Shown: piece after piece, positions 23,473 through 36,625 of the stretch | Position numbering within the stretch: position 1 is the stretch's first letter | How the letters are laid out: each line of letters starts with the position of its first letter | Source of the DNA: Rodentolepis nana | Lineage: Eukaryota; Platyhelminthes; Cestoda; Cyclophyllidea; Hymenolepididae | Length of the DNA: 64,000 bases | NCBI GenBank assembly: GCA_900617975.1 | Contig: UZAE01012023.1 | Span: forward strand, 25,467 to 89,466 | Direction of reading: 5' to 3' | The notes under the pieces: generated by a model | Told to the model about the DNA's origin: nothing | The model's database searches: none | The model's input: only the letters and a program-made list of their open reading frames with translations | Translations under genes and position numbers: made by a program

Positions 23473-26400
23473 CTATAGGATAATTTAAGAAAAAGCGAAA
23501 ATAACGGATGTCGAACGGAAAGAAAATACAGCGATAAAATTGTACGTTTAAGACATCCAACAATTACTCACATGTAAAAGTCGTAATAAAACTGGTTATC
23601 ACTAATCTAGGCTAGAATTCTTGAGGTCTTCTGTAGGTCATCTAGGTATTACCAAAGCATATTTGTCCTCTGAATGCTAATACTATGTTTCGAATAAAAT
23701 TATTTTTGCCTCAAACAGAAATAAGCATGATTAAACATAAATTAACTTGCTATTGAGTTTCACGTTTTATTTGACTGCTATAAATCAAAAACTATTTTTA
23801 GACCTTTTAAGAAATTCAAGAACTCAAAAAAACTCCTTTCATGCTGCCAAACATTCAGCGCTTGTTTTCTTTTGATGTAGAGAAACTTGATACATTGTCC
23901 TAATCATATTAACACTAAAATGCTATTGAGATTTGTATTTTCTCTACAATCTAGTTGAAGTTGAGAAAACCTAATCAAAACGATATCGATTGAAATTTCG
24001 CTTAATTTAGCTTATTTTAAATTAATGAGAACTAGGTTCACAGTGAATATATCAAATCAGAAAACTACTCATATTTATTGCTAAATCAAATAATTTTTTG
24101 ATTCAACAGCTTTTACATGACGCGGCAGTCATTTCAGCTCTCTTGGTTGCTTTGAAACTCTGTAGGTACTTGTTTGCAAGCATAGATTTACATTGCCATG
24201 TTGTTAGTTGATATTTGGCTCTGGCAACATATTGCCTTTACTCGTAGCTCGGCAGAGTATTTTTCTATTATGGAGGTCTTAAAAAATAAATTATACATAT
24301 TTTATTATAGATTATAGATACCTTAAAGAACATAACCAAATTTACCAGTTTATCACATTCAGCTCGTTCTCATAAGGCAGTTAACAGTTCCAAACTCAAA
24401 ATACGCCACTTAAGTTTTGTAATCACACCTTAATTAGAAATTGCTGATATGATGGATGGAAGTTCTCATTCAAACTAACAAATTTTCGGCATTATGTATA
24501 AATAATCTAATTAATATTTGTACTTAAGTTATCTCAAAGAATTATTAATACAAACAGTAGATATTGTCTAATTTTAGTTAGGAAAAATCGTAAGTTGAAA
24601 ATCGATCTCCATAAAAATAAATCAAGTCAGTCATTTGGGTCGATCGCTATTAATAATTACCATTGTTCAGCTTAGATAGGATGCACAATTATAACATCAC
24701 TCTCATTAACTTTATGAGCCTCCACAGATTAAAATTGTGCTTTATGATTTCAAAAAACTCTTCTGATTTGGTTCCTAACATTCATGATGAAATAGTTTTA
24801 AGAATTTGAGACAAATATTATAAATTATCAATGTTATGAAATAATCACCTATGCAAGAAATATTTTGCTTCATTGTTTTCAGCTGAAATTTTGACCTGAG
24901 CTTTAATTAATTGCGAATTTCTCAGTTTTTATGCCATTGATTTGGCTGATGAATCAATCGAGTTCAAAACATCTGTGTGCTTCCTTCAAATCGTAAATCA
25001 CCAATGATTCGTTTCACTGAAGCTCTGCTTTAAATCATATTGGGATTATTAGAAATTATATAATCGGCTGATTGTTTTACGACGAATGTGATCTTGAAGC
25101 CAAGTTTGTTGTGTTCAGAAATAGGCATAATCGAATGAAGTGCTGCTTTCTGAAAAAAAGATTAAAATACAAATCCTATTTATTCATTTCTCAAGCAAGC
25201 GGATTCATGAATGTAATAATGAGAGATATATGAAAAGAAGTATCTTTGCTTAGTCGGGTAAAAGTGCTAACTGGTATCTTTTAAGGTAAAAAAATTAAAA
25301 TCTTACCCTGATTGAACGATGTGACTAACGACACCTTTATGTTTCTTTAGAAATTTTAATGAATTGTAGTAAGTAATACAAGTATTCAACTAAATGCACT
25401 AGATCAACTGATGTGTTTGATAATTCCCTCCGTTAGGAGACTTAATTTCCCTAATTTTATCAAATTTTACTCAAATGGACCGTCACATTTTTGCATAAAT
25501 GTAAAAGCTGAATAATTATGAATTAACTACTAAGGTTGTTGTGCATATTGCTTTCGCTCAATAACAAATTCTAACATTATATGCCTTCGCATTTTCATAT
25601 AGAAAAAGTTATAAATTACATTATAAATAGATAAACGTATTGTACGTTTTAATATTCGCATCTAATAATATAATTTTAGGAAAATATTTTAACATTATAA
25701 TTATTTAATGTTCAACTATTGATGTAGTTGATATCAAAAAATGATATTGGCTCAATACAAAGACCAAGGACTCATAATATGAATATAGATATTAACTGTA
25801 GAACGAATATCTAAAAAGTTTATTTATAATTTGTAACTTGTAACTCCAAACTGCATGCGACCTTAAATCAGTCGTAAATATTTTTAAAACTCCCAATTCA
25901 TTTCGCTAACCGACTTTTATAAATGAATTCGAGACCCTGCAATAGAGATCAGAACAAACTTGATAATTCAAAATTGATTTTCCATCGGTACTGAGTACAT
26001 AAATGAAGGTCTATGGATAGATCAACAAGGTTGTTCACTTGAGAATCAAGTCAACATGTTTTCAATAAACAACATTGAGAATGAAGGCATGAAGGAAATT
26101 CGGAGGATTGTCAAGAGAGTGAAAGGATGACATCGATTAAAATTGATTTCCTTAATTCAAATTTTCTTATTATTTTTTGCCTCGCTGAAACAACTCTTTG
26201 TTAGCTCTGACATAATTTCTGTATCACCTGTCAGCCATTTCTTATAATTTCCACTACCCGTTTTGCATAGAGTGAATGCCCTACTGTTCAAACTTCTATT
26301 GTACGACCAGCATTTAGCTTCTGTCTTTAGATGAGTAGAAATCAGTGTTGGTAGACTCTATACCTGCCCGCCAAACCTATACTTGCTTAAAGTTCGCCTT

Positions 26401-29400
26401 ACCTACTCAAATGCTCTCTCAATGCACAAATAGCCAAGTTAACAAATCTACCACAGCCTATGTATTAGCCAAGCTAAAAGCGAAATATCCTTAAATATCC
26501 CGAAGGGTAAGAAGGAATTGAAGCAAAGTCAGTTGCGAATTTTGTTTAGATTTTTTTAATATAACTAAAAAGTTTAATGTTCATGATGTAACAACGAAAT
26601 CGATAAACAAAGGAAGTTACTTATTAAGTAAAGTCAGGGCATAAATAGGTTGTGCTTCTTTCGATCCTGAATCGTGACTGCAAAGTATGTACTCAATAAG
26701 TACTTCATTTCTTCTATTTCCCACATTGGAACTTCATCAATCTTCATTAGGATCACAGAGCCATTTCTTGTTCAATTCCGGCCAATCGGTTGATTATTTA
26801 TAATGGTCGGTCTTGCCACTTTAATTCATTTATTGTTTATTTCTGTTATAAAAGTTTAGGTTATTAATTTATTAAACGTGGTTATAGAATGATCACTTTT
26901 TTGAATTTTTAGATGGATGATCCAATTCACTGCAATGAATATTCCGATTGGGAAATCAATGGCTCATTTTGCGTTAAATGATTGCAAACAAAATTACAGA
27001 AGCCCTCTACAAAAATTGGATTTGTTAACAAAAAAAGAATTGACTGCACATAGTTCAACTTGGACCGGTGCGCGTTTGGGTGAATCATCATCGTCAATTT
27101 GTTGACCTTGAATGTAAAAATGACGTTCTGCTTTCTGGACACACTGTAACACGAAAGAGTGAGTTTCACAAATAATAGTGCTCCCTTCGCAATTGCATGC
27201 TAATTAAGTAAATGCACTCAATTGCTAATGTGATATACTATTTGGACATATCGTTAAATTATTCCAATTTCAATGAAAAGTCTAGCTTTATTGTCTTATA
27301 CTTGAAGTTCATCATGCAAGAGTTCGAGGGAGATATATTTTAACCATGTTAACTCCTTTCATTTCAAAGTTTTCCAAGCATTTCATATAGTTTTTTATGA
27401 CAAACAGTGTTGAGTTTTTCTACGTTTGCTTTAATTATTATCGATCATGACCGTTGCAGAATGTTGATTTATGATTTCCCTAAACCCTTATGCGTTAACT
27501 CAACAAAATATGCCTCTTCTCTCTCTGGACTCTGCCATCTTGGTCTCCTGAAACGTGTGGCCTCGAGTTTGTGCAGCAACCCTTTCAAAGTTTACAAATT
27601 CAAAAAGCCATCAGCTCAATTTAATATAACAAATATTGGCCCAGTATAACAAATAAAGGTCATCTTTGCAAATTTGGAATATTTACACCATGAAATGTGG
27701 TAGGAAGTAGCTGAAAGAAAATATGTTCCAGATCCCACCTACCAATAAATTAGTGTTAAAGAAAGAGGCAAAATTCCCATTTGAATATCTCGTTCATTAG
27801 CCGCCTACAAGAAAATTTCGAAACTTTTGGCCATGATTTCACCGTCGAGAAAAAAATCTGTCCATATTCTATGCTCCTACATCTTATTTATTTAAGGTAC
27901 TTAAATTATATTTAAATGCTTTTGTTAATCAACTTCAATACAGTTATCAAATTTACTAATTAAATTAATCTTTTCACTATCGGTTAATAAAATATAATGC
28001 ATGCAATATTATATCAAATGTCACTTCTAGTGCGTCAGCGTTTTAAAAAATACTCCCAAATTGAGCAAAGTTAATTTAACCGTAAACTCCACAAATGAAA
28101 AACCTTTGAGTAAAAGACTCATTTGATGAAATAGCTATAACTTCTACACCTGAATTTTGGACACTATTATTTTTCAATGTAAGGAATAAAATTACTCATG
28201 GTGATAACTTCTACATTGAATTAAGTAGAATATTAACAATCGTCCAGTTAATACACTTTAAAGTTTGTATTATCATTTAAAGCAGAAGTGATTTTCTTCA
28301 ATGTTAACGAGGTATGAAGTCCTAAACTCAGTTAAATGTTTTCAAACTTCCGTATGTAATTTTTTTGTCTATTTTTATGCAAATAACCAATTTCAAAGGA
28401 AGATATTACGTTAACAGTCAAATATTGATAACTAATCAGACAGAAAATCTTCTGGAAATTATTAATCTTAACTTGTGAACACATAGTTCGAGTTAAGAAC
28501 AGTTGGCTTCATATTCCACAATGTTTTGATCCATTTGTTTGAAGCCGTATTAATACGGAATATCGAGGTTGTTCCCGGTCTTGCATTACTGAATGCAGCA
28601 CGGCAATTCGTAACTTTATCCTGAAAATCAATCACCAGGACTCACTTAACTGGGTATAAAATGAGTTTTCACCTAGCCAAGACGTAACATTGGATTTTGA
28701 CTTATTAAATGAATCAGTTTGCGTTTTAATAAGGGAATGTAATATCTTTATTGTAAGAATTTTATTATTTCATGTTTTCAATTATGCTTCTGGAATTGAA
28801 CTGTTCGCATATGATCTCCATTTCAAGGGATAAAAAGGTCTCAAACTCTTCGCCAGACTTACCTTGAAGAAGATCTGAGTAACGCCATACATGTTTGAGT
28901 TTGAGGCTTTATCAATAAAATTCAAGGGCCCACTGATTTTTTTGGTCAATTTGAGCAAAGTATTGCATAAAAAGTTCCATTTTGGTAAAGTGGTGTAAAC
29001 AAGATTAAATTGTCTATTAAACCCGTGGAAAATAATTGTGAATGGTTGTCTATCAGCAGTTTAATCGACTTGATCAAGTACTTTGACTTTCATCCTTAAA
29101 CATAATCCTAGTCCCAATTGATATAAATTCGTTTAAAAACGAAAGTAATTGTGTACTCTAATTGGGTGGCGTAGCGGAATCTTTAGTTGCTATTGATCAA
29201 TGAGATTTTTCCTTTAGGAAAAAAGTTATAAATACCTCAGACTACCGATGAATGCAATAAAATACCACGGTGGTGATTTATCTTTAAATCTGTAAGGAAA
29301 TGTAAAATGAATATGTTATGACTCATTTCCCTTCACTTATGACATTTTCACGAGGATGGGGTGAGAGCAAATGACAAATACCTTTTTATGGTTAGTAAAA

Positions 29401-32012
29401 TTGTTATCATAAAATGTAAATTGGATACCAAAATAATATGATTTTGTGGTGAAATTAGGATCTCTTGAAAACTAGCACTTTTGGCCAGATTTGCTGACTC
29501 ATCATGGGAGCGAGAGAGCAAAGCAGGCATTAACGTGCAGCCCTCTCTGTCCCCAGAGGTTGGCCTCGGGGGTCATCGCTATCTGCCTCGTGTGCTTGAG
29601 GTTTGTTGCGTGACCTTATGGGCACACATCAACATACATTCAAATCGGGGCAGGACATGCACAATCGCACAACCTCGCCTGGCTTAAGGTACAATTGCGT
29701 TTCTACGCTAATATACACATAAAATTTTGTTGATAAAATCTTTGAGCATCCGGATGTTGGGTGCACTTTGAAACTGGAGTATTTAGTATCCTTCTATCAA
29801 GTGCAGAAGTAAAACAGGTGGTCTGATACGCATTAGGATTGATAATACCATGAAAGTTGTTAGAACTTATGAACTGAACTCATTAATTCAAACAACTTCA
29901 AATTATAAGACAATAAAGAAAATAGCGTATTAGTTGAGGTCGGCTGATGGACGACACCTCACCACGGTTGAAAGTACTGTGTAAGGGGATCGTTTTGCAG
30001 ATTTGCCTGAAATGAGTGATTGATGATTTCCATATAAACTGAGATAATGCAAAACATGAGCTAATAAAAGTTGGTAAAATTTAAATCAACTCCTATTATT
30101 GTTGGACAGAAGCCAAACTAAGAAACTGTGCATAGCATTTCATTTGTCAGAAAAAATTTGGTTTTATATGTTTACATACACGATCTTAAAAGACGGTTGG
30201 CGAAATCGTCATACAGCACAATGCCACTTACAATCATGTCACTGCGACACTAGACAGTTCTCGAGGAACTCGTGAAAGTAATAGAAGGTTCTTCTGAATT
30301 CCAACTCAAGATGAAGTGTCAGCATATGGTCGCCAATCGGAGCAATGGAATTAGCAAAAGAAAAGCTTGATCAAAGTAGACTGATTTCCCCCAAATTCTT
30401 TCAGTGTGAAGAGCCTGATGTTGCCTCATCGAAGTTCTAATGCCGTGGTGCATAAATAAACGAACAAGTTTGTATATGAAATTAAAGTAATAAGACATTG
30501 TTGAGAATGAATACGTCTACATTTCTATTCATAACTCTACTCTATTCGGACTTTTTGGAAAAAAGACAGGTTGTGGAGCGCACAACGCTGTCATGGCTTA
30601 GCAGAGAAATCTAAAGGCACTAAGACACATTCAAAGGTGTAGCCGTGCTACTTTTCGCTCATGGAGGAGGTGTGGTTGTGGGCGCAAAAACCACTCACCC
30701 AGCCACCTATCAATAGTCTCTGCATTGTTTAACAAACCCTTTGTTTTACTTTAACGACTAAACTCTGTGGCAAACCATAATCGAAATGAACGTGTTTAAC
30801 ACAAGATGTCTGGCCCCTCAATAGCTTTGCAATAACTAAGCTTATTCTGGGAGCCTTTCCAAGCCAGAAGAACTTTCCATAGTGGGTGCTAAAAATAAGT
30901 CAATGTTCATTATTGCAGGAATTCGTTACAAGGTGAGGGGGTTTTGAAATAAGTTAAATTAGGCAATATCAGCGCACGTTTGTTATGTATGTTATGTAAG
31001 TTGAAAGAAAACGTACCTTAATTAGTATGGAACTAAGTATTTTAATTAAATATCCAAAATGACTAGAAAATAATACAAGATTTCTAATCTGCAGCCTCAA
31101 AATGACAGTACTGTAAATTAACAGTAAGAATAGTCGAAAAATTCTTGCAGCGCAAGAAAGAATCTTTAAGATGGTACTTTAAGAGCTTTGTCGCCAATTA
31201 TAGAATTCATAAAGCTGGTTTAGGCTTAATGAGATTTCCCCTACTGCTGTGTTTATACCATTTCTTGAACTTGTTTTATTCAAAAGAGGGCATGATAAAG
31301 AACACTGTCGGAAAGGCCAAGTCCTTGTTTAAGTGTAGTTAGACTAGTCGTTTCCTCTAATGCAGGATGAAATGCGATTTGCCGTGATGCTTCAGGTCAT
31401 TATTATTTGTGTACATATTATTTGTATTCTTCCCTTAATGGGTCGAAAAACTTATTGGCTGACGTGGATACCGATTTCTGATTGATTAAAAGAATCAGCT
31501 TGTATGGTTGATGTGTGATTTGTATAGAAATTTCTAATATATTCATATGATCGATTTATGACCTGGGTTAAATGATCTAGACCGTCCTAATCAGTCCGGA
31601 GAGATTGTATTGGACAGCCATAAAGATATTGTCTACTCTACAAAATTCCAAATCATGGCCGGTATAAGAGATCAAGTTGTCTGGCCAAATGAAACTGCCT
31701 GCTGAATGAGATAACCCACAATTTAGGTCTCAAGAAATTCACTCAGCTATTTCATTTGGCAATGTTAGCATATTTGAAACAAGACTGAGGAGAACAAGTA
31801 GTTAACAGCGCCGTGATACTCTTTATGTGGGCAAAAGCGAATATTGACTCATGACCTTGTATTTGTTACCTGTGAATAAGAGGCGGCATTTTCGCAACAG
31901 AAAGTGGTCATTTTAAGTCAAAATCACTTTTAAACAAAAAGGTTATTCTCAAAAAGCCATTTTGAGGAGTGCAAGTTAGGCGGAATTCTGAGGGTGGTAT
32001 AATGAAGAACGG
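23473..32012. other. Gene desert
   Basis: Over 8 kb of AT-rich sequence upstream of CIAO3 with no exon chain I can support. Short ORFs at 26917 and 27407 read as cysteine-containing peptides but lack partners. Two less AT-rich islands (29490-29690 and 30560-30720) stand out. Confidence 0.5.
29490..29690. other. GC-richer island of unknown nature
   Basis: About 200 bp, clearly richer in G and C than its surroundings and containing a 68-codon open frame (29481-29687, SWERESKAGINVQPSLSPEV). No homology recognised; could be an old insertion, an exon or a noncoding RNA gene. Confidence 0.35.
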
Positions 32013-32024
32013 ACATTCTAATGT

Positions 32025-32109
32025 TTATTATTGTATCAAATGGCAGGCGTTTTGATTGTTATCATGAGTATACGTTGCCCAGGGTGCACCACGTGGAGGT
32101 AAGTCTATC
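32025..32109 (-). mobile_element. Internally deleted 85 bp copy of the SINE-like retroposon
   Basis: Only the tail end (ATCAAATGGCAGGCGTTTTG) and the head (GAGTATACGTTGCCCAGGG to GTAAGTCTATC) are present. They are joined at TTATCA|TGAGTATA, omitting about 230 bp of the consensus. The copy is framed by the perfect 12 bp direct repeat ACATTCTAATGT at 32013-32024 and 32110-32121. Confidence 0.85.
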
Positions 32110-32794
32110 ACATTCTAATGTACATTCTGTTCACTAGGATTAGGTGGTGCGATTTGTCACAGCGCATATCACTGGAAATGCAACACTGAATGCCAGTCTC
32201 GTAGTCCCTGACCTGTTTTACATGCAATCGATTTGGTTTTCAAAATCCAACGAGTTATTTAAATGATGAAGATACATGCTTATTGGGCAAAATCCGTAGA
32301 TGCTTTGTAGACTATTTATGATAACGTTGGGGAAGATCGTGAAGTTAGTCAGACCTTCAAATGACCATGTTATAGACTACACCCCAAAGGTCAACAATAC
32401 AGATATGAAGTGACGCCATGCTATACGTCCAGACATTCAAGGGAGAACCGTCTTTGACATCATCAGGCCGAATTACTGCGTTCAATGAAATCTAAAACTA
32501 GCATGGCATGAAAGAGGGTCATGCCAGATTAGTAAATTGGCTTAAGTTTAGCATTACCGGGGTTTTCCGAAAGTCCGTCCATCTCATCCGCTTATTCTAG
32601 TGAGCGGTTATTTGGTTCCAAAAATAGTTTCATGAAATAGAAGTTGCCGTTTAACCGCCCAGGGCCTTCGAAATTTAAACGAGAACTCTTTCGTCTTAAG
32701 TGAACATCGCAAAGTTTTGAAGTTATTTAATTCTAAAACAGCTTTTTCGTATACGCTACATGATACACAAATATGACCACAAGAAAGCAAAAAA

Positions 32795-32925
32795 TCATTC
32801 ATTCATTCATTTCAAATGGCAGGCGTTTTGATAGTTATCATTAGCCCTTTAGCTGACTTCGGGCTTCACAGGGGAAGGAACATCAAAGTAACAGGAAGTC
32901 GAGGGGTGGGGAACAAAGAGCTACC
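32795..32925 (-). mobile_element. SINE-like retroposon, truncated copy with a CATT tail
   Basis: Tail written as CATTCATTCATTTCAAATGG at the left, then the family segment to GTCGAGGGGTGGGGAAC, where similarity ends. The head is absent, so this copy is 5' truncated. The changed tail unit suggests tail drift after insertion. Confidence 0.75.
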
Positions 32926-33541
32926 TATATCTAGAACTATTCTTAAACACTTCTCGTCAGAAATGCTTTTATTGCACCAAGCTCAATAAGAGCACGTTCT
33001 CACTTCTATGATGCTCTAAATTTTGCTCAAAGGATCTTTGAACAGTAGCAAGGACTTGGGATTTCAATTGAGAATAACTGAAAAGGTAATATTGCAAGTA
33101 TTTAAACGACTTAACTTCTACAAAGTGCAAATAAATTTATGAAAACTTAAAATCGTATTTCCGATTGCATGAACTTTTTTAATTATCCAATTTCAATTAG
33201 CTTAACAAAAATTATTGGGTACTTACAAATTGGACCCAAAGTGCACATGTTAGAAATATAAGCGCGTCTGCTGACCTAGAGGTCATGACTTTACACCCCA
33301 ACGTATGAGATTAATCATATTCAATCAAGAATATTATTGTAATGACATTAACATGATGAGTGGAGTTCTTTATAAATGAAATACAATAAAAATCTCACTA
33401 CAAGTCTGTTAAATCAATGTGAGAAAAAGTGAGGATATCCTGGGCCTCTTTCTCATCGTATTTTTAAGCACAATTAACCAGGACACTTCACTAATCATTA
33501 ATATTGTGAGTTCCGGTTTAGCAGATAACGGAAAACGGAAA

Positions 33542-34068
33542 NNNNNNNNNNNNNNNNNNNNNNNNNNNNNNNNNNNNNNNNNNNNNNNNNNNNNNNNNNN
33601 NNNNNNNNNNNNNNNNNNNNNNNNNNNNNNNNNNNNNNNNNNNNNNNNNNNNNNNNNNNNNNNNNNNNNNNNNNNNNNNNNNNNNNNNNNNNNNNNNNNN
33701 NNNNNNNNNNNNNNNNNNNNNNNNNNNNNNNNNNNNNNNNNNNNNNNNNNNNNNNNNNNNNNNNNNNNNNNNNNNNNNNNNNNNNNNNNNNNNNNNNNNN
33801 NNNNNNNNNNNNNNNNNNNNNNNNNNNNNNNNNNNNNNNNNNNNNNNNNNNNNNNNNNNNNNNNNNNNNNNNNNNNNNNNNNNNNNNNNNNNNNNNNNNN
33901 NNNNNNNNNNNNNNNNNNNNNNNNNNNNNNNNNNNNNNNNNNNNNNNNNNNNNNNNNNNNNNNNNNNNNNNNNNNNNNNNNNNNNNNNNNNNNNNNNNNN
34001 NNNNNNNNNNNNNNNNNNNNNNNNNNNNNNNNNNNNNNNNNNNNNNNNNNNNNNNNNNNNNNNNNNNN
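33542..34068. other. Assembly gap (527 N)
   Basis: A run of N. The right edge is a 9-base C run followed by ACCCGCC, which may be why the assembly stopped. Open frames drawn through it have no meaning. Confidence 1.
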
Positions 34069-34203
34069 CCCCCCCCCACCCGCCTCCCATTGCATAATAA
34101 AACATGTCAATCTATTCAAAGATCGGAATGTGAATGCGAATAGCGGCTATGGCATTCAATTACACTGATGAGGAGTCCTCGAGGCTTTATAAACAATTTT
34201 GCA

Positions 34204-34487
34204 CGTATACTCATACGGCAAAAAAGTCTACTGACCGGTAGTTGACTTCTGACTTCAAACTACCATCACCCTACTGTACGTCATATTCGACCCCTTCCAC
34301 AGTACTCATCTCACATTTTTATACCTTTGTGTCTGTCTCTTTTACATCTTTAAAGCACTCTTCTGTTCCCTCCCCCCTCTCGACTTTTTTTCATTTTGAT
34401 ATTCCTTCCCCTCTGTGAAGCCTGACGTCAACTAAAGGGCTAATGTAACTATCAAAACGTCTGCCATTTGATATAAATAAAATAAAT
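34204..34487 (+). mobile_element. SINE-like retroposon, 5' truncated copy with 13 bp target-site duplication
   Basis: Begins within the head at CGTATACTCATACGG and ends in AAATAAAATAAAT. The direct repeat AAACAATTTTGCA flanks it at 34191-34203 and 34488-34500. Truncation at the 5' end plus a duplication is what target-primed reverse transcription leaves. Confidence 0.88.
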
Positions 34488-35443
34488 AAACAATTTTGCA
34501 TTTTGGTAGTCTTTACCAACTCTTACTAGTGATATATGATTCTAAAGGGCATATTCGTGAAAAGCCCTTCAATTTCTTGACCATACTTGGGTTTGTAACA
34601 ATGATATTAACTAATCTATCCGGGAGCCCAGAATGCTTCTCCATATCTATAATATATTAAGATGTGACCTGGTCAATAAGCGTTGTGTAGGGAACTTTTT
34701 AGAAGTGATTTCTCGAAATACTCCATAAAGGATGCGTTTAATTCTTGAAATGGCTCGTTTTCAATTTAAATGCATCGGCGGGAATCCGACCTAGTAAGTT
34801 GGAAATGCCAATAACTAAGCATGACTCTGGTTCAGGAAGGTAAACAATATACACATTATGAGCAAAGATCGGAATTATTCCAATAGATAGGGCATCAGCA
34901 GTAAAAGGATGCTATTCAATTGCGCGTCTGTCAATTTCGTTGTTTGCGAGACTCGAGCACTGATTCATTTCGACGTAAACCTAATTACTAACGTGGTAAC
35001 TGCGTACATCAGCTATAGGGAGAAGTAGGGGCAAACAGCAAACTCAAATGATGTATTAAAAACAAGCTCAACCCACTATATGTACTTTTAATCCTTTCTT
35101 TGTACAAAATTGAGTCCTTTTTCAATAGCAAACTAAATCAAAATTATGCTTTCAGGAAGGGATAGCACTCTAGTAAAACGAATAAAAGTACATTTTTTCC
35201 TGTTTCACAAGCTAATCTAAGAGATTATTTGTTCCTGGTTTTCATTTACTCAAAAATGTCGAAAGTGAAATAGTTATAGTGGGGAGCGAGACCGACATAA
35301 CAGAATTTTTTAGTCATTTAAAATAAATTACCATTTTTCCCACTGCTTTGAAATCGATTAAATATCTTGCATTAAAATTAAATAAATCACAATATTAATC
35401 ACAGCGACACAGTCTCAGAAGAGCTATTCACTTCTTTAATTAT

Positions 35444-35758
35444 TTATATCAAATGGTAGACGTTTTGATAGTTATCATTAGCCCCTTAGTTGACTTCAGG
35501 CTCCACAGAGGGGAAGGAACATCAAAGTGACAAAAAGTCGAGAGAGGTGGGGAATAGAAGAGTGTTTCAAAGATGTAAAAGGGACAGACACAAAAGCAGA
35601 AAAAGGTGATGTGAGGACTGTGAAAGTAGTCGAATATGACATACAGTGAAGTGATGGTAATTTGAAGTCAGAAGTCAACTGCCGATCAATAGACTTTTTA
35701 CCGTACGAATATACGTTGCCCAGGGTGCACCACGTGGAGGTAAGTCTATCGCACACCC
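35444..35758 (-). mobile_element. SINE-like retroposon, full-length copy with 13 bp target-site duplication
   Basis: The best-preserved copy, 315 bp, framed by CTTCTTTAATTAT at 35431-35443 and 35759-35771. It runs from the tail (TTATATCAAATGG) through AGAGGGGAAGGAACATC, the C/T-rich middle and TGACATACAGTGAAG to the head CCACGTGGAGGTAAGTC. The 86-residue ORF at 35496-35756 lies inside it and is not a gene. Confidence 0.9.
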
Positions 35759-36557
35759 CTTCTTTAATTATAGATCAATTCTGTTAACCATTTAAGTCTT
35801 GAGGAAAGTTTATTGGTTGAGGTGTTGATGTTTCAAGGTTAAAATTTCACTGTTTGGCTTTGGTTGCAGTGAGGTTTGATGTCAATTGGCTATAGACTGT
35901 CCAAGTCAACCCAAAAGTCAAAAAGTCAACCCGGTACTATTGTGGAATCAGCGCATTATTGCAAAATTGAATGCATTTAACCATTGATATTGAAATGTCC
36001 TACTTAAGTTTAATTACTTTCAATTTTGCATGAAATAACCCTACCTGGTTGCCGTTTTCGCTAAATATCCATAGACAGTAGGGTAGGATCTTCAAGAGGT
36101 CGAATATTTTCGGTTCTCGTGGATTCCCCTCAAATGTTGGAAGCACGACGTCGTCTCTGATAGGAAACTCCTATTTAATTAGTTGTCTTTTTAGCCCAGG
36201 AAGCTATTTCCTGATCACCTTCTGGTATTATGTACTATGAAAATCCCTTTGCCATTCTCTAGTTGAACAGTGTCCTATTTTTTTGCAAACCGCTTTTAGG
36301 CATTTTTCTTTGAGCAATTAAAACCACAAGCTAATCATTGTGGGCACAATTTTGGAGCTTTTCTCTGATGCCTCAGAATTCTTGCTGAACACACAATTTG
36401 ATTTGACGAGAGTAGTGGCGTGCTTTGACTGACTCAGAGCGGTTTTTGCAATTTCTAATAAGACACAGTTGAATGCAAATATTATCCGATGAAGTTAAAA
36501 ATTAATTGCCCAAAATGCCTCCAAAATGGCCTTCATATATGAAAGCCATACATTGAT

Positions 36558-36570
36558 CCCCCCCCCCCCC
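36558..36570. repeat. 13-base C homopolymer
   Basis: One of several C or G runs of nine bases or more in this AT-rich window; others are at 4176-4186, 14827-14839, 47657-47666, 59496-59504 and 60480-60490. Confidence 0.9.
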
Positions 36571-36625
36571 AGATAATATTTTACTATTGACAATAGTCGA
36601 CTTTTTCCCTTTATCAAATGAACAT

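Noticed and set aside
26917..27105. Open frame after an acceptor-like site, and the alternative reading MDDPIHCNEYSDWEINGS
   Set aside because: Short and isolated; no second exon, no family match by eye.
33409..34168. Several 190-250 residue open frames around 33.4-34.2 kb
   Set aside because: They exist only because the N gap contains no stops; the real sequence on either side is short and unrecognisable.
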